64,000 nucleotides of DNA from an uncultured Flavobacterium sp. (GTDB lineage Bacteria > Bacteroidota > Bacteroidia > Flavobacteriales > Flavobacteriaceae), in contig NZ_CAMLDD010000003.1 of NCBI RefSeq assembly GCF_946478785.1, positions 62,001 to 126,000 on the forward strand. Direction: 5' to 3'. The notes under the pieces were generated by a model. It was not told where the DNA came from and made no database searches. It saw nothing but the letters and a program-made list of their open reading frames with translations. Position numbers and translations under genes: made by a program. Below are positions 25,876-34,234 of this stretch, piece by piece. Position 1 is the stretch's first letter. Every line of letters begins with the position of its first letter.

Positions 25876-26448
25876 TTAAAGAATATGGTGTGTCATAAAT
25901 ATGATTATATAAATCCAGAAATTGTAGAGGATTGTAAAACTGATTCCATACAAAACACTTTTTGAGAAATTATCTTTACAAATTGCTGATTTTTTAAAGA
26001 CAAGTCTCAAAGCTCTGAAGAAAATCCAATAAAGTATTCCGATAAAGTTCAATATTGTAATCCATAATATTGCTTCAAACGCCCAAAGAAGATAACTGGC
26101 TATCATTGATACGATAAACCATAAAAAGATGCTTAGTATAATTCCGATAATTCCTTCTCCAACTTCAGGAGTATCTACATCACCGTCAATAGAGATCTTT
26201 CTTTGAAAAAAAATATTTTCTTGCTCTAATTCCCCAATATTGTCTTTTATTCTTATTCCATTGTATAAACCAATGGATATGAACAAAAAGAAAGAAATGG
26301 ATAAAATTGTTGTTGATAATACTGAGTTTTCAAACATTGATCTATGATGTTCTAGCCCAAAAATCCAAACAGATATAATTGTTAAAGGAATAACTATAAG
26401 AGTAATTATAAAAAGGTTTTTAGAATTAACTATTTTATAATTACTCAT
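25876..26448 (-). CDS. multi-pass membrane protein of unknown function
   Basis: A 190-residue protein with about five hydrophobic segments (near 13-31, 43-60, 100-120, 125-145 and 165-185), rich in Ile and Phe. A hydrophilic loop (about 65-95, RIKDNIGELEQENIFFQRK) lies between segments two and three. I recognise no family. It is convergent with the preceding gene, and 36 bp separates it from the downstream end of the hydrolase operon. Composition is A/T-rich relative to neighbours, so it could be an accessory gene. Confidence 0.6.
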   Translation of the reverse strand: MSNYKIVNSKNLFIITLIVIPLTIISVWIFGLEHHRSMFENSVLSTTILSISFFLFISIGLYNGIRIKDNIGELEQENIFFQRKISIDGDVDTPEVGEGIIGIILSIFLWFIVSMIASYLLWAFEAILWITILNFIGILYWIFFRALRLVFKKSAICKDNFSKSVLYGISFTILYNFWIYIIIFMTHHIL

Positions 26449-26484
26449 ATTAAGTAAAATTTTATTTTAGCGTATACTTTTAAA

Positions 26485-27129
26485 CTATAAAGAAAGCCAA
26501 TTCTTAAAATCAAAGAAATTCTGAGGCGCAACGCCATGCCCAACAGGATACTCTTTATAGGTAACCGGAATGTTTAATTTTTCTAAAACGGCTGGGGTTT
26601 TTCTCGCCCATTCAATAGGAATAACTTGATCTACAGTTCCGTGTGAAGCGAAAATTTTGAGGTTTTTAAAATCGTTTTTATCGAAGCCTTCTTTGATGAT
26701 TTCTTCATTAAAATAGCCGCTCATTGCCACTACTCGCTGAATTTTTTCAGGATAAGAAAGTGCAACCGAATAACTCAAAATAGAACCCTGACTAAAACCA
26801 ATTAAAGTGACATTGTTGGCATCAATTGGATAATTAGCAACCAATTCATCAATAAATTTAGCGATTAAATCACGTGAAATTTTAGCCTGTTCGTTGTCTG
26901 AGAATTTATTCTGGTCAGCATCAAAATTAATGGCGTACCAGGCATAAGCTCCATATTGTAAATCATAAGGTGCTCTTGCTGCAATAATGTAATAATTATC
27001 AGGAAGTTCTGTAGCAAACGAAAATAAATCGGAGTCGTTGCTTCCGTATCCGTGTAATAAAATTAAAACAGGATTTTTATCTAAGATAACTTTTGGTTCT
27101 TGTATTTTATATTCTAAAGATAGATTCAT
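26485..27129 (-). CDS. alpha/beta hydrolase, phospholipase/carboxylesterase family
   Basis: A 214-residue serine hydrolase of the YpfH/carboxylesterase type. It has the oxyanion loop LLHGYGSND, nucleophile elbow GFSQG (Ser113), acid SHGTVDQVIP (Asp167) and His198 in PVGHGVAP. There is no signal peptide, so it acts in the cytoplasm on short acyl esters or acyl groups; the natural substrate is unknown. It is 45 bp downstream of the DUF4870-like gene on the same strand. Confidence 0.92.
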   Translation of the reverse strand: MNLSLEYKIQEPKVILDKNPVLILLHGYGSNDSDLFSFATELPDNYYIIAARAPYDLQYGAYAWYAINFDADQNKFSDNEQAKISRDLIAKFIDELVANYPIDANNVTLIGFSQGSILSYSVALSYPEKIQRVVAMSGYFNEEIIKEGFDKNDFKNLKIFASHGTVDQVIPIEWARKTPAVLEKLNIPVTYKEYPVGHGVAPQNFFDFKNWLSL

Positions 27130-27174
27130 TTTTTAATTGTGAATTGTAAGTTGTGAATTGTTTGAGTTTGGAAT

Positions 27175-27501
27175 TTATCCAATCGATTTAAACCATTTTT
27201 GAAACAAATTCCCAACTAACGGAATTGGTCTTATCTGTCCCTGAATAGCACTAAAAATTCCATAAGTCCATAAAATAGAAATACAGATCCACATTGGGAA
27301 AGTGATAAAAAAGCTGTCGAAATTACTGATTATAGCGCCAAAAGAAATAAAAGCCAAAGACAATCCTAACGCTTGACGAATATGAAAAGAAGCAAAACTA
27401 TTTTTATTTTCTGCGTTCATCGACATCGCAATTAAAACGCCAATGATTAAAATATAACTGGTAATGGCTATTGATTTTCCTTCTTCGATTGAATTGTTCA
27501 T
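27175..27501 (-). CDS. small membrane protein, DUF4870/Tic20-like
   Basis: A 108-residue protein with three or four transmembrane helices (about 10-27, 46-61, 67-86). It has the family's conserved SFASFHIRQALGLSL segment, in which the His-Ile-Arg-Gln motif precedes the second helix, and the C-terminal PIPLVGNLFQKWF. Related proteins are annotated DUF4870 or chloroplast-import-component-like, with no established bacterial role. The gene sits 6 bp after the dihydroorotase-like gene, so it is very likely co-transcribed with it. Confidence 0.75.
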   Translation of the reverse strand: MNNSIEEGKSIAITSYILIIGVLIAMSMNAENKNSFASFHIRQALGLSLAFISFGAIISNFDSFFITFPMWICISILWTYGIFSAIQGQIRPIPLVGNLFQKWFKSIG

Positions 27502-27507
27502 TTTTAA

Positions 27508-28764
27508 TTATTTTGTAATAACAAGTTGATTTTGATTTAAGATTCCGTAAACGGAACCTTTGATTTCAGTTCCTAAAAAAGCAGAATTTTTAGATTTTGA
27601 AAGGATGTTCTCTTTTGTAAAAGTTGATTCTCCTTCAGGAGTAAAAAAAGTGAAATTAGCTTTTGAACCCTCAGCAATTGAATTATTTTCGATTCCGAAA
27701 ATGGCTTTTCCTAAAGTCAGTTTTTCGATTACAGTTTCTAAAGGTAAAACAGTTAATAAAGCTCCAAAAGCACTTTCCAATCCAATTGTTCCATTTTTGG
27801 CGGTATCAAATTCCATTTTTTTGAATTCAATATCAATTGGATTATGGTCTGAAGTTATTATGTCGATTGTTCCGTCTAAAACTGCGTTGATAAGCGCTTT
27901 TCTGTCAGCTTCAGTTCGCAAAGGTGGCGTAACTTTAAAACGTGTATCGAAACCTTCCAGTTTTTGATCCGTCAAAACCAAATGATGTACAGAAACGCTG
28001 CATGTAACTTGTAAACCTTTTGCTTTCGCTTCTTTAATTAATTCAACAGATTTTGCTGTAGAAATCGTCGGAATATGAAGTTTTCCGCCCGTATATTCAA
28101 GTAAAAATAAGTTTCGGGAAATTTGTAATTCTTCGGCTAAATTTGGGATTCCTTTCAATCCTAATCGCGTCGAAACAATCCCTTCATTGGCAACCCCGTT
28201 TCCTTTGATGTTAGCATCCTGCGAATAGGCAATGACCAAACCATCAAAATCCTGCACATATTGCAAAGCGATTTTTAACAGATTGGCGTTGTCAAGACTT
28301 TTATTGTAATCTCCAAAAGCAATGGCTCCGGATTTTTTCATATCAAACAATTCGGCCATATCTTTTCCTTCGCTGCCTTTCGTTAAAGCGCCGATAGGAA
28401 AGAGTTCTGTGGCAAAACCATTTGCTTTGTTTTTAACGAAATTTACCTGCGATTGATTGTCGATTACAGGGTAGGAGTTGGGTTGTAAGGCAATGGCTGT
28501 GAACCCGCTTTTTGCAGCAACATTCAATCCGTTAGCAATGGTTTCTCTGTCTTCGAAACCTGGTTCTCCAAACGAAACGCTGCTGTCAAACCAGCCTTGA
28601 GAAACGTGTAAATTATCGAATTTTACTTCGATCGTATCATCAATGTCAAGAATGGAAGTTCCTATTTTTTCTATTAAACCATCTGCAATTAAAAGATCAA
28701 CAGTCTGATTATGAAACGGACTTTTTGAATCGATAATTTTGGCGCTTCTGATGATTATTTTCAT
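27508..28764 (-). CDS. dihydroorotase-like protein lacking metal ligands (pseudoenzyme)
   Basis: A 418-residue amidohydrolase-fold protein aligning with type I dihydroorotase along its length (FGEPGFEDRETI, KVTPPLRTEADR). The zinc-binding signature D-x-H-x-H-L-R is DSSVSFG: positions 62 and 64 are Ser. The later HCED is AYSQD and HVST is TIST, so the metal-ligand histidines are gone; only SVHHL and SDHNP remain. It should therefore be unable to hydrolyse dihydroorotate. By analogy with the inactive PyrC' of Pseudomonas it may be a structural partner of aspartate transcarbamoylase, which is inference. It heads an operon with the small membrane protein and esterase genes. Confidence 0.85.
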   Translation of the reverse strand: MKIIIRSAKIIDSKSPFHNQTVDLLIADGLIEKIGTSILDIDDTIEVKFDNLHVSQGWFDSSVSFGEPGFEDRETIANGLNVAAKSGFTAIALQPNSYPVIDNQSQVNFVKNKANGFATELFPIGALTKGSEGKDMAELFDMKKSGAIAFGDYNKSLDNANLLKIALQYVQDFDGLVIAYSQDANIKGNGVANEGIVSTRLGLKGIPNLAEELQISRNLFLLEYTGGKLHIPTISTAKSVELIKEAKAKGLQVTCSVSVHHLVLTDQKLEGFDTRFKVTPPLRTEADRKALINAVLDGTIDIITSDHNPIDIEFKKMEFDTAKNGTIGLESAFGALLTVLPLETVIEKLTLGKAIFGIENNSIAEGSKANFTFFTPEGESTFTKENILSKSKNSAFLGTEIKGSVYGILNQNQLVITK

Positions 28765-28822
28765 ATGTAGATAAATTTTATTTTAAATTGGAATCGTAAT
28801 TTTAAACATTTTCAGTCATGCA

Positions 28823-28928
28823 GTTTGTCATTTCGACGGAGGAGAAATCCCCGCAAGTAACTCCGTATCTGAAAGTCAATCTTTGTCGAGCTTCTCGCGG
28901 AGATTCCTCGTTCCTCGGAATGACAAAC
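28823..28928. repeat. palindromic intergenic repeat
   Basis: The left arm GTTTGTCATTTCGACGGAGG and the right arm, read in reverse complement (GTTTGTCATTCCGAGGAACG), match closely and continue into AAATCcCCGC / GAATCTCCGC. This makes an imperfect palindrome of about 106 bp in the gap between the dihydroorotase-like and BatA genes. I recognise it as a common flavobacterial intergenic repeat. No coding potential. Confidence 0.65.
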
Positions 28929-28956
28929 TAAAAACAAAAAAGAAAAACGATAAGCT

Positions 28957-30885
28957 TTACTTTACAAACTTAATAATTGCTATTTCTAATGCTAAAAATA
29001 ACAGTGCAAAGATAACAAACCATTTCCAAATTTGACTGTCTGTTCGTTCTGTTTGTAAGGTGTTAAATATGGTCGAAATTGTATCAGCAGTTTTAAAATC
29101 TGAAACTACGTTTGTATTTACCTGACTTAAATCACTTTCGCTTCTTTTGTAATTGAAACTCAGGTTTTCTACTGATTCTTTTTTATCAAAAACACTATAA
29201 TTTCCAGCTGTTTCAGGGAAATCATTGAAGGTTAGTTTTACTTTGTTATTCAATATTTGCTGAATCGGAATAAAAGAATCTTCTGTTCCCTTAACTTCTA
29301 AAATGGCATCTTTGCTCAGTAGGAGATCCACAAAATAAGGCTTATTATCGCCAATTGTTAAGGCATTTACACCTGTTTTTTGATTGTTTTGTCCAATCTT
29401 ATAAAAAAGAGGAACGATTAAAGGTGATTGTTGAAAGTTTGAATTTGTTGTATTTATTGGTGCCGAAAAAACAGTAATTCCCGCAACCGGATTCTGAATC
29501 GTGGTCACAAAAACACTTTGGTCTTCATAGGATAAAACCGCGGGATATGGACTTGAGATTTCAAAAGAATTGTTTGTTTTTGGATATTGAAAATTCGTTA
29601 TTTTATTTTCAAAAACACCGGAAAATAAAGGATGATCAAAGTTAATTTTGGTAATTAGCTTACTTTTATTTTCAATATTTTTAAACTGAATTTTTCCAAA
29701 ATTTACTAAAAAAGTATTCAGGTTTGAAACAGAAGTTTTCTCAGAAGGAATTACAACCAAATTTCCGCCTTTAGATACAAATGCTTTTAAAGTGGTTTGC
29801 AATGCCTGAGGAACTTCAATTAATTCATTCAGAATAATAGTGTTTTGTTTTTCTAAGCTATTATAGTCTAAACTGCCTAGCAAATAATTGTGGTAATTGA
29901 ATTCGGATGAAGTATAAATTCTCGATAAGAAATTACTTTTTTCAGGTTCTCCAATGCTGATAACATTTGTTTTTTTAGCTTTCGAAATACTGAAAAAAAG
30001 TTTGTTGTCATAAGTGAGACCATTATCTTCAATTGTCACATATCCGTGAAAGGCTTCTTTTGGAATAGTAAAATTAATTTTCTTTTTCTTCGAATCAAAA
30101 TTGACAATCGTTTTGGCAATTAGTTTTTTCTGATTGTATAATGCCATCGAAATGGGTTTGAAATCTTCGCCATAAGCTGATAAATTAATACCGATTTCGT
30201 AGAAACTTTCCAGAGTCTGATTGATGAAAACACTGTCAATAGAAACATTATTTTTTTGTTCCGCTTCCGGAATTATAAAATATGGTTTTTCTTCAGAATC
30301 GATGTTTTTTAGGTCATTTTCGGCTAAGCCAACAGCATCAGTAATAATAACAATATCTTTTTTATGTGCCGATTTATGTGCTTTTATCTTCGCCATTATG
30401 GGCGAAAGCTCAAATGGAGTTGCGCTGTATTTTAGATTTTGTAAAGCACTTTTAGATGATTTGATATCGGTATTCCAAAAATTTTCGGTATTAGTTAGCA
30501 ATGAAAATTGTGCAGCTTCCGGTGTGTTTTCGAGTAATTCCTGAACGGCACGTTTTAGTAATTCGCCTTTTTTTCCTTTGGCCTGCATGCTAAACGAATT
30601 ATCAAGAACAAGATACATTTCGTTTGAGGCATTTTTACTGTCTTTGGCTTCAAAAAATGGCTGTGCAAAAGCTAAAATTGCACAAGTCAATAATAATAAA
30701 CGTGTTGTTAATAATAATCTTTTCTTGATTTTAGAACTTTTACGCGTCTGGACAACAAGTTCTTTTAAAAAACGAACGTTTGTAAAATAAGAAGTTTTAA
30801 AACGTCGTAATTGAAATAAATGAACCAAAACAGGAACAATCAATAAGAACAGAAAGTATAGAATTTCGGGGTTTTTAAAATGCAT
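28957..30885 (-). CDS. BatA-domain / von Willebrand A-like membrane protein
   Basis: A 642-residue inner-membrane protein. The N-terminal BatA signature MHFKNPEILYFLFLLIVPVLV includes the first transmembrane helix, with LRRFKTSYFTNVRFLK behind it and a second helix near 58-75. A VWA-like domain follows with the metal-binding DNSFS (95-99). A glutamine-amidotransferase-like region lies near 340-400 and a C-terminal helix near 622-641. It belongs to the large N-terminal double-transmembrane group of Bacteroidota, related to the aerotolerance (Bat) proteins. A -7-like TATTTTTG on the minus strand (30932-30939) lies 47 bp upstream. The 288-bp gap to the lactonase gene shows nothing else. Confidence 0.85.
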   Translation of the reverse strand: MHFKNPEILYFLFLLIVPVLVHLFQLRRFKTSYFTNVRFLKELVVQTRKSSKIKKRLLLTTRLLLLTCAILAFAQPFFEAKDSKNASNEMYLVLDNSFSMQAKGKKGELLKRAVQELLENTPEAAQFSLLTNTENFWNTDIKSSKSALQNLKYSATPFELSPIMAKIKAHKSAHKKDIVIITDAVGLAENDLKNIDSEEKPYFIIPEAEQKNNVSIDSVFINQTLESFYEIGINLSAYGEDFKPISMALYNQKKLIAKTIVNFDSKKKKINFTIPKEAFHGYVTIEDNGLTYDNKLFFSISKAKKTNVISIGEPEKSNFLSRIYTSSEFNYHNYLLGSLDYNSLEKQNTIILNELIEVPQALQTTLKAFVSKGGNLVVIPSEKTSVSNLNTFLVNFGKIQFKNIENKSKLITKINFDHPLFSGVFENKITNFQYPKTNNSFEISSPYPAVLSYEDQSVFVTTIQNPVAGITVFSAPINTTNSNFQQSPLIVPLFYKIGQNNQKTGVNALTIGDNKPYFVDLLLSKDAILEVKGTEDSFIPIQQILNNKVKLTFNDFPETAGNYSVFDKKESVENLSFNYKRSESDLSQVNTNVVSDFKTADTISTIFNTLQTERTDSQIWKWFVIFALLFLALEIAIIKFVK

Positions 30886-31173
30886 TCAGGCTTTGATTTA
30901 TTTCACTACGTTTTTTCGCAAAGATGCTCGTCAAAAATACAAATTTTTACTGAAATCATTATAGCTATTTTATGAAACCTAAGTAATATAAGAGAGAATA
31001 TTGGCAGATTTTTATTTTAAGTAAATTAAAAAGAATTTATGCGATTTATATGTTTTAAAAGCCTGAGATATAGTTTGAATAATGTAACTTTTCGAAATTC
31101 ATTTGTAAGCGAAAAATCTGTACTAAAAGATTTTATTGCCTATTTTAGCTAATTCAAAAAACCACTTTAAAAT

Positions 31174-32286
31174 ATGAAGAAAATGTATTTAGTATTATTT
31201 TCAGCTTTGGTTGTTACAACTTCAAAAGCTCAGAATAAATTTAATTTATTGGTAGGAACCTACACCAACACCTGTGAGAGCAAGGGAATTTACGTTTATG
31301 AATTCGATGCTGAATCAGGGGATTTTAAATTAAAAAATTCTACAGAAAATGTTATCAGCCCGAGTTATTTATCGGTTTCGGCAGATAATAAATTTATTTA
31401 TGCGGTAAATGAAAACGGACCAGAAAGTACCACAAGTGCCTTTGGATATAATGCAAAATCCGGGAAAGTTAATTTTCTGAATAAAAATGATGCTTTGGGA
31501 GCAGATCCTTGTCATTTAATTAATGATGATAAAAATGTAATTGTTGCCAACTATTCGGGAGGTAACATTGTAGTTTGTAAAAAGAATGCTGACGGAAGTA
31601 TTTCTACAGTACAACAGGTAATTCAGCATGAAGGGAAAGGACCAAATGAAGCGCGTCAGGAAAAAGCACATGTACATATGGTTGTTTTTTCGCCGGATAA
31701 AAAATTTGTTTTATCAAATGATTTAGGTTTAGACAAAGTTTTTATCTACAAATACAACCCAAATTCTAAAAACGAAATACTGACATTGAAAGAAAGCGTT
31801 GATGTAAAAGCAGGAAGCGGACCAAGACACTTAACGTTTAGCAAAGATGGTAAATTTGTATATTTAATTCAGGAATTAGATGCAACGATGACAACTTTTA
31901 GCTATGATAAAAGTGGTAGCTTAAAAAAGATTGCCGAAACAAGTATTCTTGCAAAAGATTTTAAAGGAGGCACAGGTGCAGCTGCAATCAAAATTTCGCC
32001 TGACGGAAAGTTTTTATATGTAACAGATCGTGTTGACGCTAACAATATTTCAGTTTACAAGATTCTTAAAAATGGAAATATTGAATTAGTTGAACAGGTA
32101 AGTACGTTGGGTAAAGGCCCAAGAGATTTTGCAATTGATCCAACCGGCAATTATTTATTAGTTGGACATCAGCATACAAATAATATTATTGTTTTTAAAA
32201 GAGATAAAACTACAGGAAAACTTACTGATTCAGGTAAAAAAATAGAATTATGTTCGCCAGTTGGACTGGTTTTTACGAAAATTTAG
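31174..32286 (+). CDS. secreted lactonase, 6-phosphogluconolactonase-type beta-propeller
   Basis: A 370-residue protein with a signal peptide (1-19, ending SKAQ) and a seven-bladed propeller of the lactonase family (PF10282). Features are LLVGTYTN at the start, repeated SPSYLSVSADNKFIYAVNE, SPDKKFVLSNDLG and SPDGKFLYVTDR blades, and GSGPRHLTF. Cytoplasmic members (Pgl) hydrolyse 6-phosphogluconolactone; the export signal suggests this one acts on a periplasmic lactone instead. It is convergent with the helicase gene, with a terminator hairpin between. Confidence 0.88.
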   Translation: MKKMYLVLFSALVVTTSKAQNKFNLLVGTYTNTCESKGIYVYEFDAESGDFKLKNSTENVISPSYLSVSADNKFIYAVNENGPESTTSAFGYNAKSGKVNFLNKNDALGADPCHLINDDKNVIVANYSGGNIVVCKKNADGSISTVQQVIQHEGKGPNEARQEKAHVHMVVFSPDKKFVLSNDLGLDKVFIYKYNPNSKNEILTLKESVDVKAGSGPRHLTFSKDGKFVYLIQELDATMTTFSYDKSGSLKKIAETSILAKDFKGGTGAAAIKISPDGKFLYVTDRVDANNISVYKILKNGNIELVEQVSTLGKGPRDFAIDPTGNYLLVGHQHTNNIIVFKRDKTTGKLTDSGKKIELCSPVGLVFTKI

Positions 32287-32304
32287 TTGAAGGTGCAAAG
32301 CTAC

Positions 32305-32354
32305 AAAGGCTCAAGTTACAGAGGTTTTAAATTCTGTACTTTGAGCCTTTTTTC
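32305..32354. terminator. terminator between lactonase and helicase genes
   Basis: AAAGGCTCAAGT at 32305 pairs with ACTTTGAGCCTTT ending about 32350, with inner ACAG/CTGT pairing, followed by T-rich sequence. It lies between convergent genes. Confidence 0.65.
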
Positions 32355-32395
32355 TTTGTCGCTTTGTTTCCTTTGAGCCTTTGCCCCAAAGAAAA

Positions 32396-33748
32396 CTACT
32401 TATCCTTATCTTTTCTCTTCTGATCCCTTGTTTTCAACATATTTCGGTTAACAGAGCCATGTGTTTTCTTTTTGGTTTTTGAAGGCCCTCCCAAATTGAC
32501 TTTTTTGTTCTTTTTTGCTTTTTCATGAAAAGCACCGTCACCATCAAGTTTTACTTTTTTCATTAAAAACTTAATTGGCTGTTTGTCTTTTTCAGGTTCG
32601 ATCAATTTCGTTGAGATTTCTACTTCTTCTGGGAATTCAGCAATTTCAAGTTCCTGATTCATTAAAACTTCAACTTCAACTTTAAACTCTTCTTCACGAG
32701 GCGTTATAAAACTTATGGCTGTACCTGTTGCATCTGCACGACCGGTACGGCCAATTCTGTGCATGTATAACTCAGGAAATTCAGGAAGTTCAAAGTTAAT
32801 GACATGAGAGATATTCGAAATGTCCAGACCCCTCGCCATAATATCGGTAGTAATCAATCCGCGAAGATTTCCTTCCTGGAATTCAGCCATAGTACTCAAA
32901 CGATAATTTTGAGATTTATTGGAGTGGATAACACCAAACTGACCTTCAAAATCTTCTTCGATTCGGGTATGAAGCATGTCTGAAATCTTTTTATTGTTGA
33001 CAAAAACCAAAACACGTTCCATGCTTTCGTTTGTTTCTAATAGATGTTTTAACAGGTTTACTTTTGTGTTGAAGTTTGGGACATTATAAGTTATTTGAGT
33101 GATATTTTCTAATGGAGTTCCAGAAGCTGCAAGTGTAACTTCTTCAGGAAAATCAAAAAAGTCATTTAAAACTGCATCCACTTCGTCAGTCATTGTTGCA
33201 GAGAATAAAATATTCTGACGTTTGGTTTTCATCATCGCCAAGAGTGCTGTCAATTGTGTGCGAAAACCAAGATTCAGCATTTCATCAAATTCATCAATTA
33301 CCAGTTTTTGAGTTTCGTCAAAACGAATCACGGCATCAAGAGCCAAATCCATTGTCCTGCCCGGAGTTCCAACTAAAATGTCAACACCTTCATAAACTGC
33401 TTTTTTCTGCGTATTGATATTTACCCCACCAAAAATTCCCAATGTCTTAACCGACATGTATTTGGTTAGTTTTTCAATTTCTTCTACAACCTGAACGACT
33501 AATTCACGTGTTGGAACCAGAATTACAATTTTCGGCGTATTGGTTGGTGTAAATTTATATAATTTTAAAAGTGGTAATAAATAAGCAAATGTTTTACCGG
33601 TTCCGGTTTGCGCAATTCCCATCATATCGCGACCTGACATAATCACAGAAAAGGATTTTTCCTGAATAGGAGTAGGAGTAACAAATCCTAATTCGTCGAT
33701 TGCTTTTTGTACTGATTTTGGAAGATTGAATTTTTCGAACGTGCTCAT
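32396..33748 (-). CDS. DEAD-box ATP-dependent RNA helicase
   Basis: A 450-residue cytoplasmic helicase. I start it at MSTFEKFNLP (33748) because the family begins with F-x-x-F-x-L; the longer frame adds 17 unrelated residues. Motifs are Q-motif TPTPIQ, Walker A AQTGTGKT (46-53), PTREL, GG, TPGR, SAT, and HRIGRTGR near the end of domain 2. Motif II reads DEFD (152-155) instead of DEAD. The C-terminus is a Lys-rich basic tail typical of RhlE/DbpA-like proteins that bind rRNA. It probably acts in ribosome assembly or RNA turnover in the cold. Confidence 0.92.
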   Translation of the reverse strand: MSTFEKFNLPKSVQKAIDELGFVTPTPIQEKSFSVIMSGRDMMGIAQTGTGKTFAYLLPLLKLYKFTPTNTPKIVILVPTRELVVQVVEEIEKLTKYMSVKTLGIFGGVNINTQKKAVYEGVDILVGTPGRTMDLALDAVIRFDETQKLVIDEFDEMLNLGFRTQLTALLAMMKTKRQNILFSATMTDEVDAVLNDFFDFPEEVTLAASGTPLENITQITYNVPNFNTKVNLLKHLLETNESMERVLVFVNNKKISDMLHTRIEEDFEGQFGVIHSNKSQNYRLSTMAEFQEGNLRGLITTDIMARGLDISNISHVINFELPEFPELYMHRIGRTGRADATGTAISFITPREEEFKVEVEVLMNQELEIAEFPEEVEISTKLIEPEKDKQPIKFLMKKVKLDGDGAFHEKAKKNKKVNLGGPSKTKKKTHGSVNRNMLKTRDQKRKDKDK

Positions 33749-33845
33749 TTGCCTTGTTTTTTTTGCAAAGATAGCATTAAATCCCCTTATAACAGACAAA
33801 TACCGGAGACATCGTTAATCGATTGTAAGTTTGAATATCAAAATC

Positions 33846-34211
33846 TTATTTTAAGCATCTTTTCACACGTAATAATAATTCGTTAGGGCTAAAGGGTTTT
33901 GCTATAAAATCATCGACTCCTAGATTAAAAGCATCAAGCACAGTAGTTTCTTCCTCACCTAATGAAGACAAGGCAATTACAGGGGTTTTTGGATAATTGT
34001 CTTTAATGAATTGTATGATTTCCAGACCAGATTTCATTGGCAGCATTATGTCTGTTAAAACTAAATCCGGCATTTCCTGAGGAATTCTTTCAATGGCATC
34101 CAGACCATCTTTTGAAATTGAAAGCTGGTATCCCTCCTTTGAAAAGATGAATTTCAATATTTCAATAGTCATGTTATCATCTTCAATAATAAATATCCTT
34201 TTTTGGTCCAT
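33846..34211 (-). CDS. single-domain response regulator (CheY-like)
   Basis: A 121-residue receiver domain with no output domain. The acidic pocket EDD (10-12), phospho-acceptor Asp54 in VLTDIMLP, the Ser/Thr switch in ALSS and Lys105 in FIAKPF are all present. It is the last gene of the five-gene operon beginning at 40191 and lies 23 bp after the DUF4838 gene. In this context it may relay a phosphorylation signal to polysaccharide synthesis or export by protein contact. The kinase is not encoded nearby. Confidence 0.9.
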   Translation of the reverse strand: MDQKRIFIIEDDNMTIEILKFIFSKEGYQLSISKDGLDAIERIPQEMPDLVLTDIMLPMKSGLEIIQFIKDNYPKTPVIALSSLGEEETTVLDAFNLGVDDFIAKPFSPNELLLRVKRCLK

Positions 34212-34234
34212 AGGGATGTATTTTAGGTATTTTT

